Shown here: in pieces, positions 1 to 9,400 of the stretch | Numbering within the stretch: position 1 is the stretch's first letter | How the letters are laid out: the number at the start of each line of letters is the position of its first letter | Assembly (NCBI RefSeq): GCF_018336975.1 | Contig: NZ_CP025572.1 | Span: 3,581,112-3,645,111, forward strand | DNA length: 64,000 nt | Source of the DNA: Marinomonas sp. CT5 | GTDB taxonomy: Bacteria > Pseudomonadota > Gammaproteobacteria > Pseudomonadales > Marinomonadaceae | Direction: 5' to 3' | The notes under the pieces: generated by a model | What the model saw: only the letters and a program-made list of their open reading frames with translations | What the model was told of the DNA's origin: nothing | The model's database searches: none | Position numbers and translations under genes: made by a program

Positions 1-234
1 ATCCCTCTCTTCGGTCACCCGTTTTAGTTCAGCTTTGAGTCGCTGGATCTCTGACAGAGCTGAATCTTCCGCTTTTCTGCTCACTTCTGGTTTGCTGTAT
101 CGGGCAATCCAATCATGCATACTTTTGTAACTAACGCCAAGTCGCTCAGCCACTTCTGCAATCTTATAGCCCCGCTCAGTGACTTGTTTAACGGCTTCAA
201 TTTTGAACTCATCGGTATAACGTTTTCCACTCAT
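1..234 (-). CDS. IS3-family transposase OrfA, N-terminal part (cut by window edge)
   Basis: The reverse strand from an ATG at 232-234 reads through 78 codons to the window edge without a stop. The product starts MSGKRYTDEFKIEAVKQVTE and carries a helix-turn-helix (EVAERLGVSYKSMHDWI, about residues 26-42), then a coiled-coil/leucine-zipper stretch (LKAELKRVTEERD). This is the standard plan of IS3-family OrfA, which binds the element ends and is joined to OrfB by frameshifting. It is similar to, but clearly distinct from, the OrfA at 60615-60893. The rest of the element lies to the left of the window. Confidence 0.85.
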   Translation of the reverse strand, partial: MSGKRYTDEFKIEAVKQVTERGYKIAEVAERLGVSYKSMHDWIARYSKPEVSRKAEDSALSEIQRLKAELKRVTEERD

Positions 235-294
235 AATTCACCTCATTTTTACCTATTATTATATAGCTATGAGATGTCTACAAAAGTGGGTCCA
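1..294 (-). mobile_element. IS3-family insertion sequence, one end
   Basis: Upstream of the OrfA start the reverse strand ends in TGGACCCACTTTTGTAGACA (275-294). An end that begins TG next to an OrfA start fits an IS3-family terminal inverted repeat. Immediately to the right the reading frame of an IS110-type transposase begins, and that frame loses family similarity exactly here, so the IS3 element has inserted into the older IS110 element. The other end and the target duplication are outside the window. Confidence 0.75.
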
Positions 295-1094
295 TACCAA
301 CCCAGCAAGGTCGGTTTCCCTCCCGTGGAGTATTGGCAAGGCACCAGCCCTAACCAAGCCGCTAAATGCCGTCCATTTTTAAATTCGTTCACGTTGGGGA
401 TATCGGATAAGCACTGTGCCGCTGTCAGTGTACCTACACCGGGGATAGACATAAGAAGTTGAGCATTACTATTACTATCAACCAGTTTTTTGAGTTTTTC
501 GTCCTGTCTCGCAACGCGTTCATTTAGGTCATTATAATATTCATGATGCTCGATTAACTCTTGCATGAGCATGGGAGACAATGGGACGTTTTTCTCTGCC
601 AGCCACTGAAACAAAGACTTCATTTTGCCATGACCTGTCGGAAAACTGAGTCCAAACTCTAATAAAATAGCGCCTATTCGAGACATGCAGGCTGTTCGCT
701 CTTTGATATAGCCCGAACGTATTTTTTGAATCACCGAGATCACTTGGGCCGATTCTGTTTTGATACTCACAAAACGCATGTTAGGTCGCATCGCAGCTTC
801 TGCAATAGCGTCCGCATCAATGCAGTCATTTTTATTGGTCTTTACATAGGGCTTTACGTACTGTGGGGGGATGAGTTTGACTTCATGACCAAACTTCTGA
901 CATTGACGTGCCAGCCAATGAGAACCTCCGCAAGACTCCATTGCAATAATGGTTGAGGGTATATTCGCAAGATGTTCTAGCAATTTAAATCGTGTAGGAC
1001 GTTTTCGATATTGCTCTCGTCCAACATGATTATGAGCAACAAGATGAAAAGAAGATTTGCCTAAATCGATTCCAATGACTTTAATAGTAAACAT
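267..1094 (-). pseudogene. IS110/IS1111-type transposase, C-terminus removed by IS3 insertion
   Basis: The protein shows the IS110-family DEDD-type catalytic N-terminus (IGIDLGKSSFHL at residues 8-19, AMESCGGSHW near 51, NKNDCIDADAIAEA near 87) and the C-terminal transposase_20 part (SIPGVGTLTAAQ, then HLAAWLGLVP). Family members run to roughly 340 residues. Here recognisable sequence stops at GGKPTLLG (about residue 263), and the last dozen residues are read from the IS3 end. The short upstream flank suggests the IS1111 subgroup, whose guide (bridge) RNA lies on the transposase 3' side; that part has been displaced. The copy is therefore expected to be inactive. Confidence 0.85.
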
Positions 1095-1157
1095 GATGGT
1101 TCGCCTCTTTGTTTAGCCACCCTCTAAGCATAGCTCAGAGGTGAAGCGGACCATCTA
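1081..1157 (-). mobile_element. Probable end of the IS110/IS1111 element (imperfect inverted repeat)
   Basis: An imperfect inverted repeat flanks the transposase start: ATGGTTCGCCTCT at 1096-1108 and AGAGGTGAAGCGGACCAT at 1138-1155. It lies between the transposase start and the hairpin next to the tRNA gene, so it probably marks the short-flank end of the element. The exact end cannot be fixed without another copy to align. Confidence 0.4.
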
Positions 1158-1159
1158 AT

Positions 1160-1202
1160 TAAGCCCCTAGAAGTTAGCGTTAACTAACTTTCTAGGGGCT
1201 TA
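1160..1202 (-). terminator. Strong hairpin downstream of the tRNA gene
   Basis: AAGCCCCTAGAAGTTAG and CTAACTTTCTAGGGGCTT form a stem of about 17 bp with one mismatch around a short loop. It follows the 3' end of the minus-strand tRNA by a few bases. The T-rich stretch is better on the plus strand (TTATTTTA), so it may terminate transcription in both directions. Confidence 0.75.
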
Positions 1203-1209
1203 TTTTATA

Positions 1210-1286
1210 TGGTGGGCCTGCCCCGACTTGAACGGGGGACCTGCCGATTATGAGTCGGATGCTCTAACCAACTGAGCTACAGGCCC
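1210..1286 (-). tRNA. tRNA with CAU anticodon (probably elongator Met)
   Basis: The reverse strand folds as a full cloverleaf: acceptor stem GGGCCTG/CAGGCCC, D arm with AGCTCAGTTGGTTAGAGC, anticodon stem CCGA/TCGG around loop CTCATAA with anticodon CAT, T arm with GTTCAAGTC, discriminator A, and an encoded CCA end at 1210-1212. A CAU anticodon may be elongator methionine, or isoleucine-2 (lysidine-modified). I favour Met but cannot exclude Ile2. Initiator Met is unlikely because the first acceptor pair is G-C rather than mismatched. Confidence 0.92.
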
Positions 1287-1458
1287 TAAAAGCGTTGCAG
1301 ATTATAACGACATGCTTGCCGCTTGCCAAGAAGTCGATGCAATTTATATGTAATAAATCTTCGAAAGTGGTTGATTACCAGACTATTTTTCAAAAAGTCT
1401 CACATTCGCCCCACTGTTTGACCAATTTCTGCTCAACTTTTATACATGACTTTGTAGA

Positions 1459-1980
1459 TTATTCAGCTCGCTCAAAAGCATACTTATTGTCGCTGAAGGT
1501 AACCTTATCCTTAATCGCATCCAAGGCAATCAAATGTAAAAGTTCCTCTCTTGTCGTACAAGCATCTGGCAAAATACTAATTTGATAAAGATTAGCCGCA
1601 TCTGAAATTGCGGTATGCGCAACGCAGTTTTGCGTCATCATGCCGCAGACAACCAAGCGATCAACTTCTAGGTCTTCTAGCACTTGCGTTAAATTTGTTT
1701 CTTGGAAAGCATCTGCGTGTTGTTTGGTTATGATAGGTGCATCGGGAGTAGCATCTAAAATAGCTTGATGAAGTTTAACCCCTTCGGTGCCTTCTACAAA
1801 AAAAGGCGACTCACTATCAGAGACATGCTGCACAAGCACAATAGCAGCATCATTTTCTTTTGCTGCATCTATGGCGCTCAGAATCTCTTTTAACGTGTTT
1901 TCAGTGTTCCACAAAGGAAATTTCCCTTTATCAAAATAATCGTTTTGTGGATCGATGACTAATAAAGCAGTACGGCTCAT
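1459..1980 (-). CDS. Isochorismatase-like cysteine hydrolase
   Basis: At 173 residues the protein has the usual size of the small isochorismatase-like hydrolases (nicotinamidase, ureidoacrylate or biuret amidohydrolase, isochorismatase). The catalytic triad is visible: D10 in VIDPQNDYF, K86 in ITKQHADAF, and C119 in MMTQNCVAHT, the last after the family's usual cis-peptide region. The substrate cannot be told from sequence. It is divergently transcribed from a GlxA-type AraC regulator with 142 bp between, a pairing common for this family, so that regulator probably controls it. Confidence 0.9.
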   Translation of the reverse strand: MSRTALLVIDPQNDYFDKGKFPLWNTENTLKEILSAIDAAKENDAAIVLVQHVSDSESPFFVEGTEGVKLHQAILDATPDAPIITKQHADAFQETNLTQVLEDLEVDRLVVCGMMTQNCVAHTAISDAANLYQISILPDACTTREELLHLIALDAIKDKVTFSDNKYAFERAE

Positions 1981-2122
1981 AATTTAGCTCCTATTTTTTA
2001 CAAGTTATTGGTAAGCACAGTCGTCGTGCAAAAGCCTCCAATTAGAATCGCAAAACTATAGATTCCATTACAGTGTCAAATTTGCCATATTAGAAGTCAA
2101 AATTGACAAATAGGTTCTTTCT

Positions 2123-3067
2123 TTGAAACATTATCAAATCGCAGTGATCGCTTACCCTTATAGCCTCTTATCGGCAGTACACGGTTTTTCAGAAACATTC
2201 GAGCTGGCTAATGAAGCTTGTGAAGAAACTGATTTAGATGTTCGAATCACCACTCACATTTTAAGCGAGACAGACCTGCTTAAAGCCACCAGCAAAGCAC
2301 CACATTATCACGCGGTTTTATTATCACCGACGTTAGAAAAGGCCAGTTACAGCAGTAATAACGAAGTCATCACTGACTTTTTAATAACACAACATCAACA
2401 AGGAACCATTCTGTGCAGTGCTTGTGCTGGTGCTTTTTTCTTGGCTTATACTGGCCTAACTGAGAAACGTATAATGACTACTCACTGGGCGTTAGAAAAC
2501 TCATTCAAAGAGCGTTTTCCTAAACAAGCCGTAGATACGTCGAAAATATTGATTAATCAAGGCGATATCATCAGTGCTGGCGGCATGATGTCTTGGATGG
2601 ATTTGGCAATGGAGTTGATACAAGCGTTAACGAATGCCAATATCGTTCGTCAGCTGAGCAAAACGTTAGTCATAGATACAGGCAAAAGAGAGCAACGCTA
2701 TTATCAGCAGTTCCAACCTAACTTCGACCATGGTGATACGGCTATTCTCACTGTTCAGCATTACTTGCAGGGGCATTTTAACGAACAACAACGAACCACA
2801 AACATGGCCACTTTAGCGAAACTCACACCAAGAACTTTTTTAAGACGTTTTGCAAAATGCACAGGTCTAAACCCGAACGAATATTTGCAACGCATCCGCA
2901 TTCAAGTGGCATGTGACACCTTAGAGCAAACAACACTACCGTTCGAAAGCATTGCTTTACAAGTAGGATACGAAGACGTGGGGAGTTGCCGAAAAGCTTT
3001 TCAGAAAATCATGGGCTTAACACCTAGTGCTTTTCGTCAGCGCTTTGTCTCGTCAATATCTCAGTAA
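2123..3067 (+). CDS. GlxA-family transcriptional regulator (DJ-1/PfpI domain plus AraC HTH)
   Basis: The N-terminal half is a DJ-1/PfpI (class I glutamine amidotransferase-like) sensor domain, with the nucleophile-elbow region CSACAGAFFLAYTG around residue 95. The C-terminal 100 residues are an AraC double helix-turn-helix (LAKLTPRTFLRRFAKCTG and the second helix near ALQVGYEDVGSCRKAFQK). The start is a TTG with an AGG-type site upstream; no better ATG is near. The GlxA group regulates nitrogen-compound and amine catabolism in other bacteria. Here the divergent isochorismatase-like hydrolase is the obvious target. It ends 1 bp before the convergent AraC gene. Confidence 0.9.
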   Translation: MKHYQIAVIAYPYSLLSAVHGFSETFELANEACEETDLDVRITTHILSETDLLKATSKAPHYHAVLLSPTLEKASYSSNNEVITDFLITQHQQGTILCSACAGAFFLAYTGLTEKRIMTTHWALENSFKERFPKQAVDTSKILINQGDIISAGGMMSWMDLAMELIQALTNANIVRQLSKTLVIDTGKREQRYYQQFQPNFDHGDTAILTVQHYLQGHFNEQQRTTNMATLAKLTPRTFLRRFAKCTGLNPNEYLQRIRIQVACDTLEQTTLPFESIALQVGYEDVGSCRKAFQKIMGLTPSAFRQRFVSSISQ

Positions 3068-3068
3068 C

Positions 3069-3911
3069 TCATAGACGAGCTTGGCGACCAATATCTCCTG
3101 GTGTTACACCAATGACTTTTTTAAAAGTACGACGAAAAGCGGCTTCACTTTGATATCCCAACTCATCGCTTAAAATAGCGAGGTTTCTGTCACCATTTTT
3201 TATCCGTTGCGCGGCGAGACGCATACGCCATGATGTTAAATAAGCCATGGGAGACATGCCCATCGTACTTTTAAACAAGCCACTAAATACCGAGCGCGAC
3301 ATACCGGCTTTATCGGCAAGACTAGCCACCTGCCAAGCTTGCTGAGGTTGTTCATGAATGGCAACGATTGCCCGCGCCAGCCTGGCATCACTTAAGCCAG
3401 CTAATAAGCCCAATTCGATTTTTTGATGCTGTATAAACAATCTAAGCATTTGCACTAAATAGGCTTCGGCTAATCTTTCCGTCACCACTTGGGAGCCACA
3501 ACGAGGCTGTAAGCTTTCAGTGAGCAAGATGGTTTTTAAGAGGGCCAATTGCTGAGCAATCTCATCACCTTTGTCGACTCTCACCCATTGCCATTCTAAG
3601 TCCAACAAGGGATTAAGTGCTTTTGTGGCAAAATCAAATTCACAAACGAATAATGTACTTTCAGTGTGTATGCCTTGAATAAGCGATACGCTGAGGTCCT
3701 GTCCCGTCGCAAGCCACACACCATCACCCTGTTGCAACTCGGTTCGGTTATCGCCTTGCGCGGTTAACGAAAGCGCCCCAGTCACTAAGTAAAGCCAATA
3801 GCTTGAATCAACAGACAAAGCCAAGGGCTCATTCTGACGAGTGAAATGAAAAACACTTATCGAAGCTGCCTTAGGACGAAAGGCACTTAATACCGATGAA
3901 AGACGATCCAT
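3069..3911 (-). CDS. AraC-family regulator with cupin-type sensor domain
   Basis: Residues about 1-170 look like the cupin_6/AraC-binding sensor domain (SYWLYLVTGALSLTAQ near 37, then GDGVWLATGQDL). The C-terminus is an AraC DNA-binding domain (ASLADKAGMSRSVFSGLFKS, then LSDELGYQSEAAFRRTFKK). It is divergent from the peroxiredoxin-like gene at 4036, with a 124-bp shared promoter region, so control of that gene is likely. The inducer is unknown. Confidence 0.9.
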   Translation of the reverse strand: MDRLSSVLSAFRPKAASISVFHFTRQNEPLALSVDSSYWLYLVTGALSLTAQGDNRTELQQGDGVWLATGQDLSVSLIQGIHTESTLFVCEFDFATKALNPLLDLEWQWVRVDKGDEIAQQLALLKTILLTESLQPRCGSQVVTERLAEAYLVQMLRLFIQHQKIELGLLAGLSDARLARAIVAIHEQPQQAWQVASLADKAGMSRSVFSGLFKSTMGMSPMAYLTSWRMRLAAQRIKNGDRNLAILSDELGYQSEAAFRRTFKKVIGVTPGDIGRQARL

Positions 3912-4035
3912 GAGGATTTATCCTTATATAAAAATACGATCTGCAATATTTAAAACACTATAGATCATCAATCGTATCACCTTTTCTCATAAACTGTCCT
4001 CATCAAAACCAACAACAGATTATGAGGTAAGCGAA

Positions 4036-4566
4036 ATGGTCGTCCTAAAACCCAGAACAGTCACACCTGCTCTCACCATAAATACTCTAAAAGAGCCTTG
4101 GGTACTGGCACAACAAACACCGGAAAACTTTACCATGGTAGTGGTTTATCGTGGCTTACATTGCCCAATTTGTAAAAACTACCTAAGAGAACTAAGCCGC
4201 TTAGCAAACGACTTTGCTGCGAAAGGAGTAACTATTCTTGTACTAAGTTCCGACACAAAAGAAAGAGCGGAACAAGCATCAAGGGAATGGGAGATTGAAA
4301 ACTTAACCATGGGTTACGGCCTTACCGCTGAACAGTCCCAAGCTTGGGGATTACACAGAAGTGCTGGCCGAGGTATCACCAGCATTGGAATTGAAGAACC
4401 TAGTGAATTTACTGAACCAGGCTTGTTCTTAATTCGACCTGATCACACCCTCTATTGGAGCAACATCAGCACCATGCCTTTTGCGCGTCCGCACTTCAAA
4501 GAAGTACTTGGAGCAATTGAATTCGCTGTCAGCAACAACTACCCAGCACGTGGCGAACTAATTTAA
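4036..4566 (+). CDS. Peroxiredoxin-like (AhpC/TSA-type) thioredoxin-fold protein
   Basis: The 176-residue protein has a thioredoxin fold with an active-site CxxC (YRGLHCPICKNYLRELS, Cys near residues 41 and 44), followed by a redoxin core (VLVLSSDTKERAEQA, then GLFLIRPDHTLYWSN). It belongs to the AhpC/TSA-like group often seen next to AraC or quinone/aldehyde-response genes; a peroxidase or disulphide reductase role is an inference. It has no signal peptide, so it should be cytoplasmic. The AGGTAAGCGAAATG start context supports the ATG at 4036. Confidence 0.85.
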   Translation: MVVLKPRTVTPALTINTLKEPWVLAQQTPENFTMVVVYRGLHCPICKNYLRELSRLANDFAAKGVTILVLSSDTKERAEQASREWEIENLTMGYGLTAEQSQAWGLHRSAGRGITSIGIEEPSEFTEPGLFLIRPDHTLYWSNISTMPFARPHFKEVLGAIEFAVSNNYPARGELI

Positions 4567-4591
4567 CCACGACCATGTAATCTCATAACAT

Positions 4592-4625
4592 AAAAAGTAG
4601 AATTGAAGCTTCAGCTCTACTTTTT
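4592..4625 (+). terminator. Rho-independent terminator after the peroxiredoxin-like gene
   Basis: AAAAAGTAG and CTACTTTTT pair, with an inner GAAGCTTC palindrome, and end in a run of T, 25 bp after the stop codon at 4566. Confidence 0.75.
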
Positions 4626-4799
4626 ATCCCGCCACACCTCAATCAACAGCCTTACATTGCCAATCTGCAACACAAAAAAGTGCATCGATGACCGTCATGA
4701 AAACGCCTTAAGTATTTCTATTAACAAGACAATGCCAGCTCATTTAAACGGCATAACATAGAAAATAGTCAGCGGGAATGATAGAACAACCTTAAATAA

Positions 4800-4987
4800 T
4801 TAGGCGATCTCTATCTGGTAACAAAAGATTTCTGCGGTCCCATGGGAAACACGATATTCCAATGGGGTTTTACGCCACTCGCTCAATAGCAGCAACAGGG
4901 TTATTTTCTTCAACACTCAACGTTTCAGCTGTTAGTTTGGACGGCTTGGTTAATATTCTGGAAAGCAATTGAGTTTCCGGCATCCCC
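4800..4987 (-). pseudogene. Degenerate short coding remnant in a 460-bp gap
   Basis: The 4567-5026 gap holds no intact gene. On the minus strand two overlapping open stretches read like parts of one small protein broken by a frameshift. The first covers about 4871-4987 and includes MPETQLLSRILTKPSKL. The second covers 4800-4913 and includes SEWRKTPLEYRVSHGTAEIF, ending at a TAA. Neither is recognised. The codon choice looks coding-like, so I read this as a remnant, or as a dispersed repeat carrying a short reading frame. The rest of the gap shows nothing. Confidence 0.35.
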
Positions 4988-5026
4988 ACCCAATTCAAGA
5001 GACGTTGCGGTTATTAGTTTTTGTAT

Positions 5027-5440
5027 CTACTTTAAATCATCAATATTACTCAGCACCCATGCACTATTATGCTGGATAAAACCAATTTTTGGATAATAAT
5101 CAACCGCTTGCGGAGCAGATAATAAAATCAAAGAACACTTAGGTTGCAAAGCTTCTTTGGTCATACGAATTAAGGTTTTACCAATTCCCGACGATTGAAC
5201 CGATTCATCCACCGCCAAATCAGATAAGTAACAGCAAAAGGCAAAATCCGTTACAGAACGCGCTACTCCCACCAAATGCTCGCCTTGCCAAGCCGTTATC
5301 AATAAGTTGGCGTTTTCTAACATGGCGTCTATCGTTTCCACTTGGTCGATAGGACGACGTGCACCAAGCGTGGTTTTAGACAAGAGCTCAATGAATTGAG
5401 CAGAGGTAATAGACTGATTAACCTTGTACTGAATAGACAT
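5027..5440 (-). CDS. GNAT-family N-acetyltransferase
   Basis: The 137-residue protein is the usual size of single-domain GNAT enzymes. It shows the acetyl-CoA-binding motif A: LSDLAVDESVQSSGIGKTLI, around residues 73-92 (Q/RxxGxG/A form), then a C-terminal beta bulge (LILLSAPQAVDYYPKIGF). It resembles uncharacterised GNATs whose acceptor is not known. It is convergently placed relative to the upstream terminator and shares its orientation with the two-component genes to its right, but a 125-bp gap separates them. Confidence 0.9.
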   Translation of the reverse strand: MSIQYKVNQSITSAQFIELLSKTTLGARRPIDQVETIDAMLENANLLITAWQGEHLVGVARSVTDFAFCCYLSDLAVDESVQSSGIGKTLIRMTKEALQPKCSLILLSAPQAVDYYPKIGFIQHNSAWVLSNIDDLK

Positions 5441-5565
5441 ACGATAAACACCTTTTACGATGCAATAAAAAAAACCAGCATAGAGTAATTTTTATACGGA
5501 TAAAATAAGTAAATGCTTACCTTAAGTTAAGCCTGAGCGACCAAGCTATTTCTAATAGAGATTCA

Positions 5566-6480
5566 TTAGCGATCTGCCGATAAAATGCGCAATGCCACTC
5601 CAGCAGCGGAAGTGCGGTTTTCAACTCCGAGCTTAGGAAAAATTTGCTCAAGATGCTTATTAACCGTTCGTGGACTCATCTCCAAAATTTCTGCAATTTC
5701 ACGATTGGTTTTACCATTGGCGATCCAATGCAAGACTTCTGACTCTCGGTCGGTTAGATCCAGCTCTTTCTTTAATAATGCTGGCCCCGTCGGTTTATCT
5801 CCATCTTCCAATCTTAACAACACTTCTTTTTGCTCAGTCATTCCCATCATTTTCAGCGCCAAAGGATAGTCCAAGCCACCGAGTTTCAATACGTTGCCAA
5901 CCACAGGTTGATGAGCCAACCAAAGTCGTATTTGCAAAGCCAGTTCCGTAGCTTGCCATTCAGTGCTAGCACGAGCCTTGGCAAGCAGAGCATAGGTTTG
6001 TGGCGTTGCCCAAGCGATTTCACCAGCAAAGGTGGTCGTCATCAAATACTGCCCCATGCTGTCCAATGCAGACTGAGCGTTGTTACTCAAGCGAGCATTC
6101 GACAAATGCACTCGCATTCGAGCAATCAGTTCATTGGGCTGAATTGGCTTGGTGAGGTAATCCACACCACCAGCTTCTAACCCTCGCACAATGTCATCCG
6201 TATCACTCAACCCTGTCATAAAAATAACGGGGATAGATGCTAGGCTTTGATCGGCTTTTAACGCCCGACAGGTTTCAAAGCCATCCATATTTGGCATGAT
6301 GGCATCCAGTAGAATAATGTCAGGTCGAATCCGTCTGGCAATGGTTAAAGCTTGTTTTCCTTCAAGAGCGACGAGCACATCCATATTGGCCGCTTCCAAG
6401 GTGTCATGAATCAGGCTCAACGCATCTGGCGAATCATCGACCACTAAAACAATGTCACTTTTACTACTTGGATTCATCAT
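5566..6480 (-). CDS. NarL/FixJ-type response regulator (receiver plus LuxR HTH), urease locus
   Basis: An N-terminal receiver domain carries the acidic pair in VVDDSPD, the phospho-acceptor Asp in LLDAIMPNMDG and the conserved Lys in YLTKPIQPNE. A middle region of about 110 residues follows, then a LuxR/GerE helix-turn-helix (LTDRESEVLHWIANGKTNREIAEILEMSPRTVNKHLEQIF, split here only by description). The frame is open from a GTG at 6492, but the ATG at 6480 is a better start. Either way it overlaps the 3' end of the sensor kinase gene, so the two are translationally coupled partners. It lies at the end of the urt-ure gene string and is a candidate regulator of it. Confidence 0.93.
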   Translation of the reverse strand: MMNPSSKSDIVLVVDDSPDALSLIHDTLEAANMDVLVALEGKQALTIARRIRPDIILLDAIMPNMDGFETCRALKADQSLASIPVIFMTGLSDTDDIVRGLEAGGVDYLTKPIQPNELIARMRVHLSNARLSNNAQSALDSMGQYLMTTTFAGEIAWATPQTYALLAKARASTEWQATELALQIRLWLAHQPVVGNVLKLGGLDYPLALKMMGMTEQKEVLLRLEDGDKPTGPALLKKELDLTDRESEVLHWIANGKTNREIAEILEMSPRTVNKHLEQIFPKLGVENRTSAAGVALRILSADR

Positions 6481-9400
6481 TAGATTTCTCACTCACGTCA
6501 CGATTTTCACAAGCATGCTGTTTTAAATATTGGACAATGCCGTCGAATTGAAAGCTTTGATACAAACTTTCCAATTGTTGTAGATGAATAGCGGCAATCA
6601 CCTTTGTTTTAGCGAGTTGATCAAGAATGCCTCGCACGCCTTTTTTATAGCCCATTTCTGCAAACGCCATCAGCTCGCGCACACTTTCATGATCAGGAAT
6701 CGTGGTTGGTTGTTGATCATCTGATGTAATGAGACTCGTCTCTTCATTCGAGCTAGAAGACTTATCAACTAGAACCGGCGTCATGGTGTCTAACTCGGTT
6801 TCTTGATACACCCAGTCCAGCACCAACCAATGTTTAATAGCGTCCAACAAAGCACTGTTGTTCACCGGTTTGACTAAATATTGATTAAAAGCGGCTTGCT
6901 CATCTGGTTTGCGTTGGTTTTCTTTGGCATCGGCAGACAACATGATTATCGGCACACTATAAGCACGATCACGGAGTAACTTCGCCAAGCTCAAACCATC
7001 CATTCCTGGCATAGACACATCTAATACAAACAGATCTGGCGAACAGGACTCCAGCTCATCCAAACAGTTTTCGGCATCAGATGCTTCCAAAACATGAAAG
7101 CCAAGTGGCACAAGAATATCTGACAACAAACCACGTACCACAGGATCATCATCCACCACCATTAAAGTGCGTTGATAACCTTGATAACTCACAATACGTT
7201 TGTATTCATAAGTGGCGCTATCTCCTTGACTCACCCAAGGCAACAGCAGACTGACGCGAAACTCACTGCCCTCGCCCACCACAGAATGAGCCTGCAAATC
7301 ACCGCCCATGATATCCGTGAGCAACTTCACTATGGTCAATCCCAAACCTGTGCCTGGAAGATTGCCCGTACTGACGTCACGAACTCGCTCGAAAGGATCA
7401 AAAATTCGCTTTAAATGGCCTTCTTTAATGCCAACACCCGTGTCGCGAATCACAAACTCGGCGACTTGGTTACGATAATTCACTTCAAAGAAAACCGAGC
7501 CTTTTGGTGTGTATTTCACCGCATTAGATAGCAAATTGATCAAAATTTGTCGCAAGCGTTTTTCATCTGTCACCACATGCTGAGGCAAAGGTGCCAGAAT
7601 TTTCGACTGTAATTGAATGCCTTTATCACGCGCTTGCATAGCAAACATGCTGTTTAGCTGGTCAATTAATTTAGGTAAATCCACTGTGTTGCGATAGAGA
7701 TCAAAACGCCCTGCTTCGATCTTCGAAATATCCAACAAACCTTCAATCAAATCGGCCAGATACAAACCACTGCGATGAATAATATCCAAGCCATTTTGAT
7801 GGCCCGATGGCGTATTGGCTTTTTCAGATAACAGCTGTGCATAACCAATAATCGATTGCAGCGGCGTCCGAAGTTCATGACTGATCCCCGTAAGATAACG
7901 ACTTTTCGCCTCATTTGCTCGCTCTGCTTGATCTTTGGCATGCTGTAAAGCGCGATCCGTCTCTTGGTGAGCATCAATCTCGCGAATCAATTTTCGAGTT
8001 TGCCGATTCGACTCTTTCTGTGCCACCACACGACTTTCATGGGCAAGCACAAATAACCAAGACAAGACACCAGAGACAATCAACAAAGTAAAAAACAGCG
8101 CCAACATAGTCTCTTTCAGTAAAGCTTCTTCATTCAGAGAACTGGGCGCCATTTGCCGGTAAATCAACATCATCAGCGCAGCATTGATAATATTGATCAC
8201 CAACAATAACGACGTAAAACGGCCAAAGCGCGAACTCAAAGCTTTCACCCAACCTTTGGGCAAAAACAGTTTTAAGAAATAATCACTTTGCTGACCAATG
8301 CTCGCCTGTGGCTTGCAGCTGTCTAAACAGCGCACATCCAAGGAACAACACAAAGAACAAATCGGCTGCATATAAGCCGAACAAAAACTCATGTCTTCCT
8401 TTTCAAAAACATTTTCACAAATCCCACAGGTCAAAGTGACATAGTTTGGCTTCTGCTGCTTTGCTAATGCTATCATTGGAATCAGTTCGGGACTTTGGCG
8501 TGCTAAGTAATACTTCCCCTTGGTGAGCCATGCGATCAGTGGCACAAAGACAAAACACGAGCCCAGCGAAATAAAGTGACACAAACTTTTTGCCACTTCG
8601 CCAAAGACACCTAAATAACTCACTAATCCTAATGTCGTCGCGATCAACATCGACCCAGTTCCTACTGGGTTAATGTCGTATAAATGCGCCCGTTTAAACT
8701 CCACATAGTTAGGGCTTAGTCCCAAGGGTTTGTTAATTAATAAGTCTGCTGCCAAACTCCCCAACCAGCTCACGGCAGCTATCGCAAACACGCCTAGAAT
8801 CGCGCCCAAAGCTTGGTAAATCCCTAACTCCATCAGCAATAACGCAATGGTCACGTTAAACACTAACCAAACCACACGCCCCGGATGGGAATGAGTTAAG
8901 CGCGAAAAGAAATTTGACCAAGCAATGGAACCCGCATACGCGTTGGTTAAATTGATTTTCATCTGACAGATAAACACAAACACCGCAGCCAACAACAAGG
9001 CCGTAGTCGGAGAGGTAGTCAAAAAGAAAAAGATGCGCTGATACAAATAAGTAGGGTCTGTCGCTTGAACCACACTAGCACCATCAGAAATCGCTAAATA
9101 GGCCAAAAATGAGCCTAACAGCATTTTGATCGCCCCTATAAACACCCAACCTGGGCCAGCTAAAATCAACCAAAACCACCAGCGTCGGCGGTTTTGCTTG
9201 GTCTTAACGGGAAAAAAACGTAAATAATCGACCTGCTCGCCGATTTGCGCCATCAAAGCAAACAATACAGATGCAGCAGCTCCGAACAACACCCAATCAA
9301 AATGCGTGCTTTGTGGTAATTCCGCTGGTGCATATTGCGTCCAACCTTCGAAGTTTTGGTACTCCTGAGTCACTACCACCCCAATCGCAGCGACTTGCAA

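Noticed and set aside
115..462. Plus-strand frame of 115 codons over the IS3/IS110 junction
   Set aside because: It lies opposite two recognisable transposase frames and has no family character of its own.
1210..1286. Initiator tRNA-Met
   Set aside because: The first acceptor pair is a normal G-C pair; the choice is between elongator Met and Ile2.
1295..1585. Plus-strand frame next to the tRNA
   Set aside because: It runs antisense into the isochorismatase-like gene and has no ribosome site or recognisable motif.
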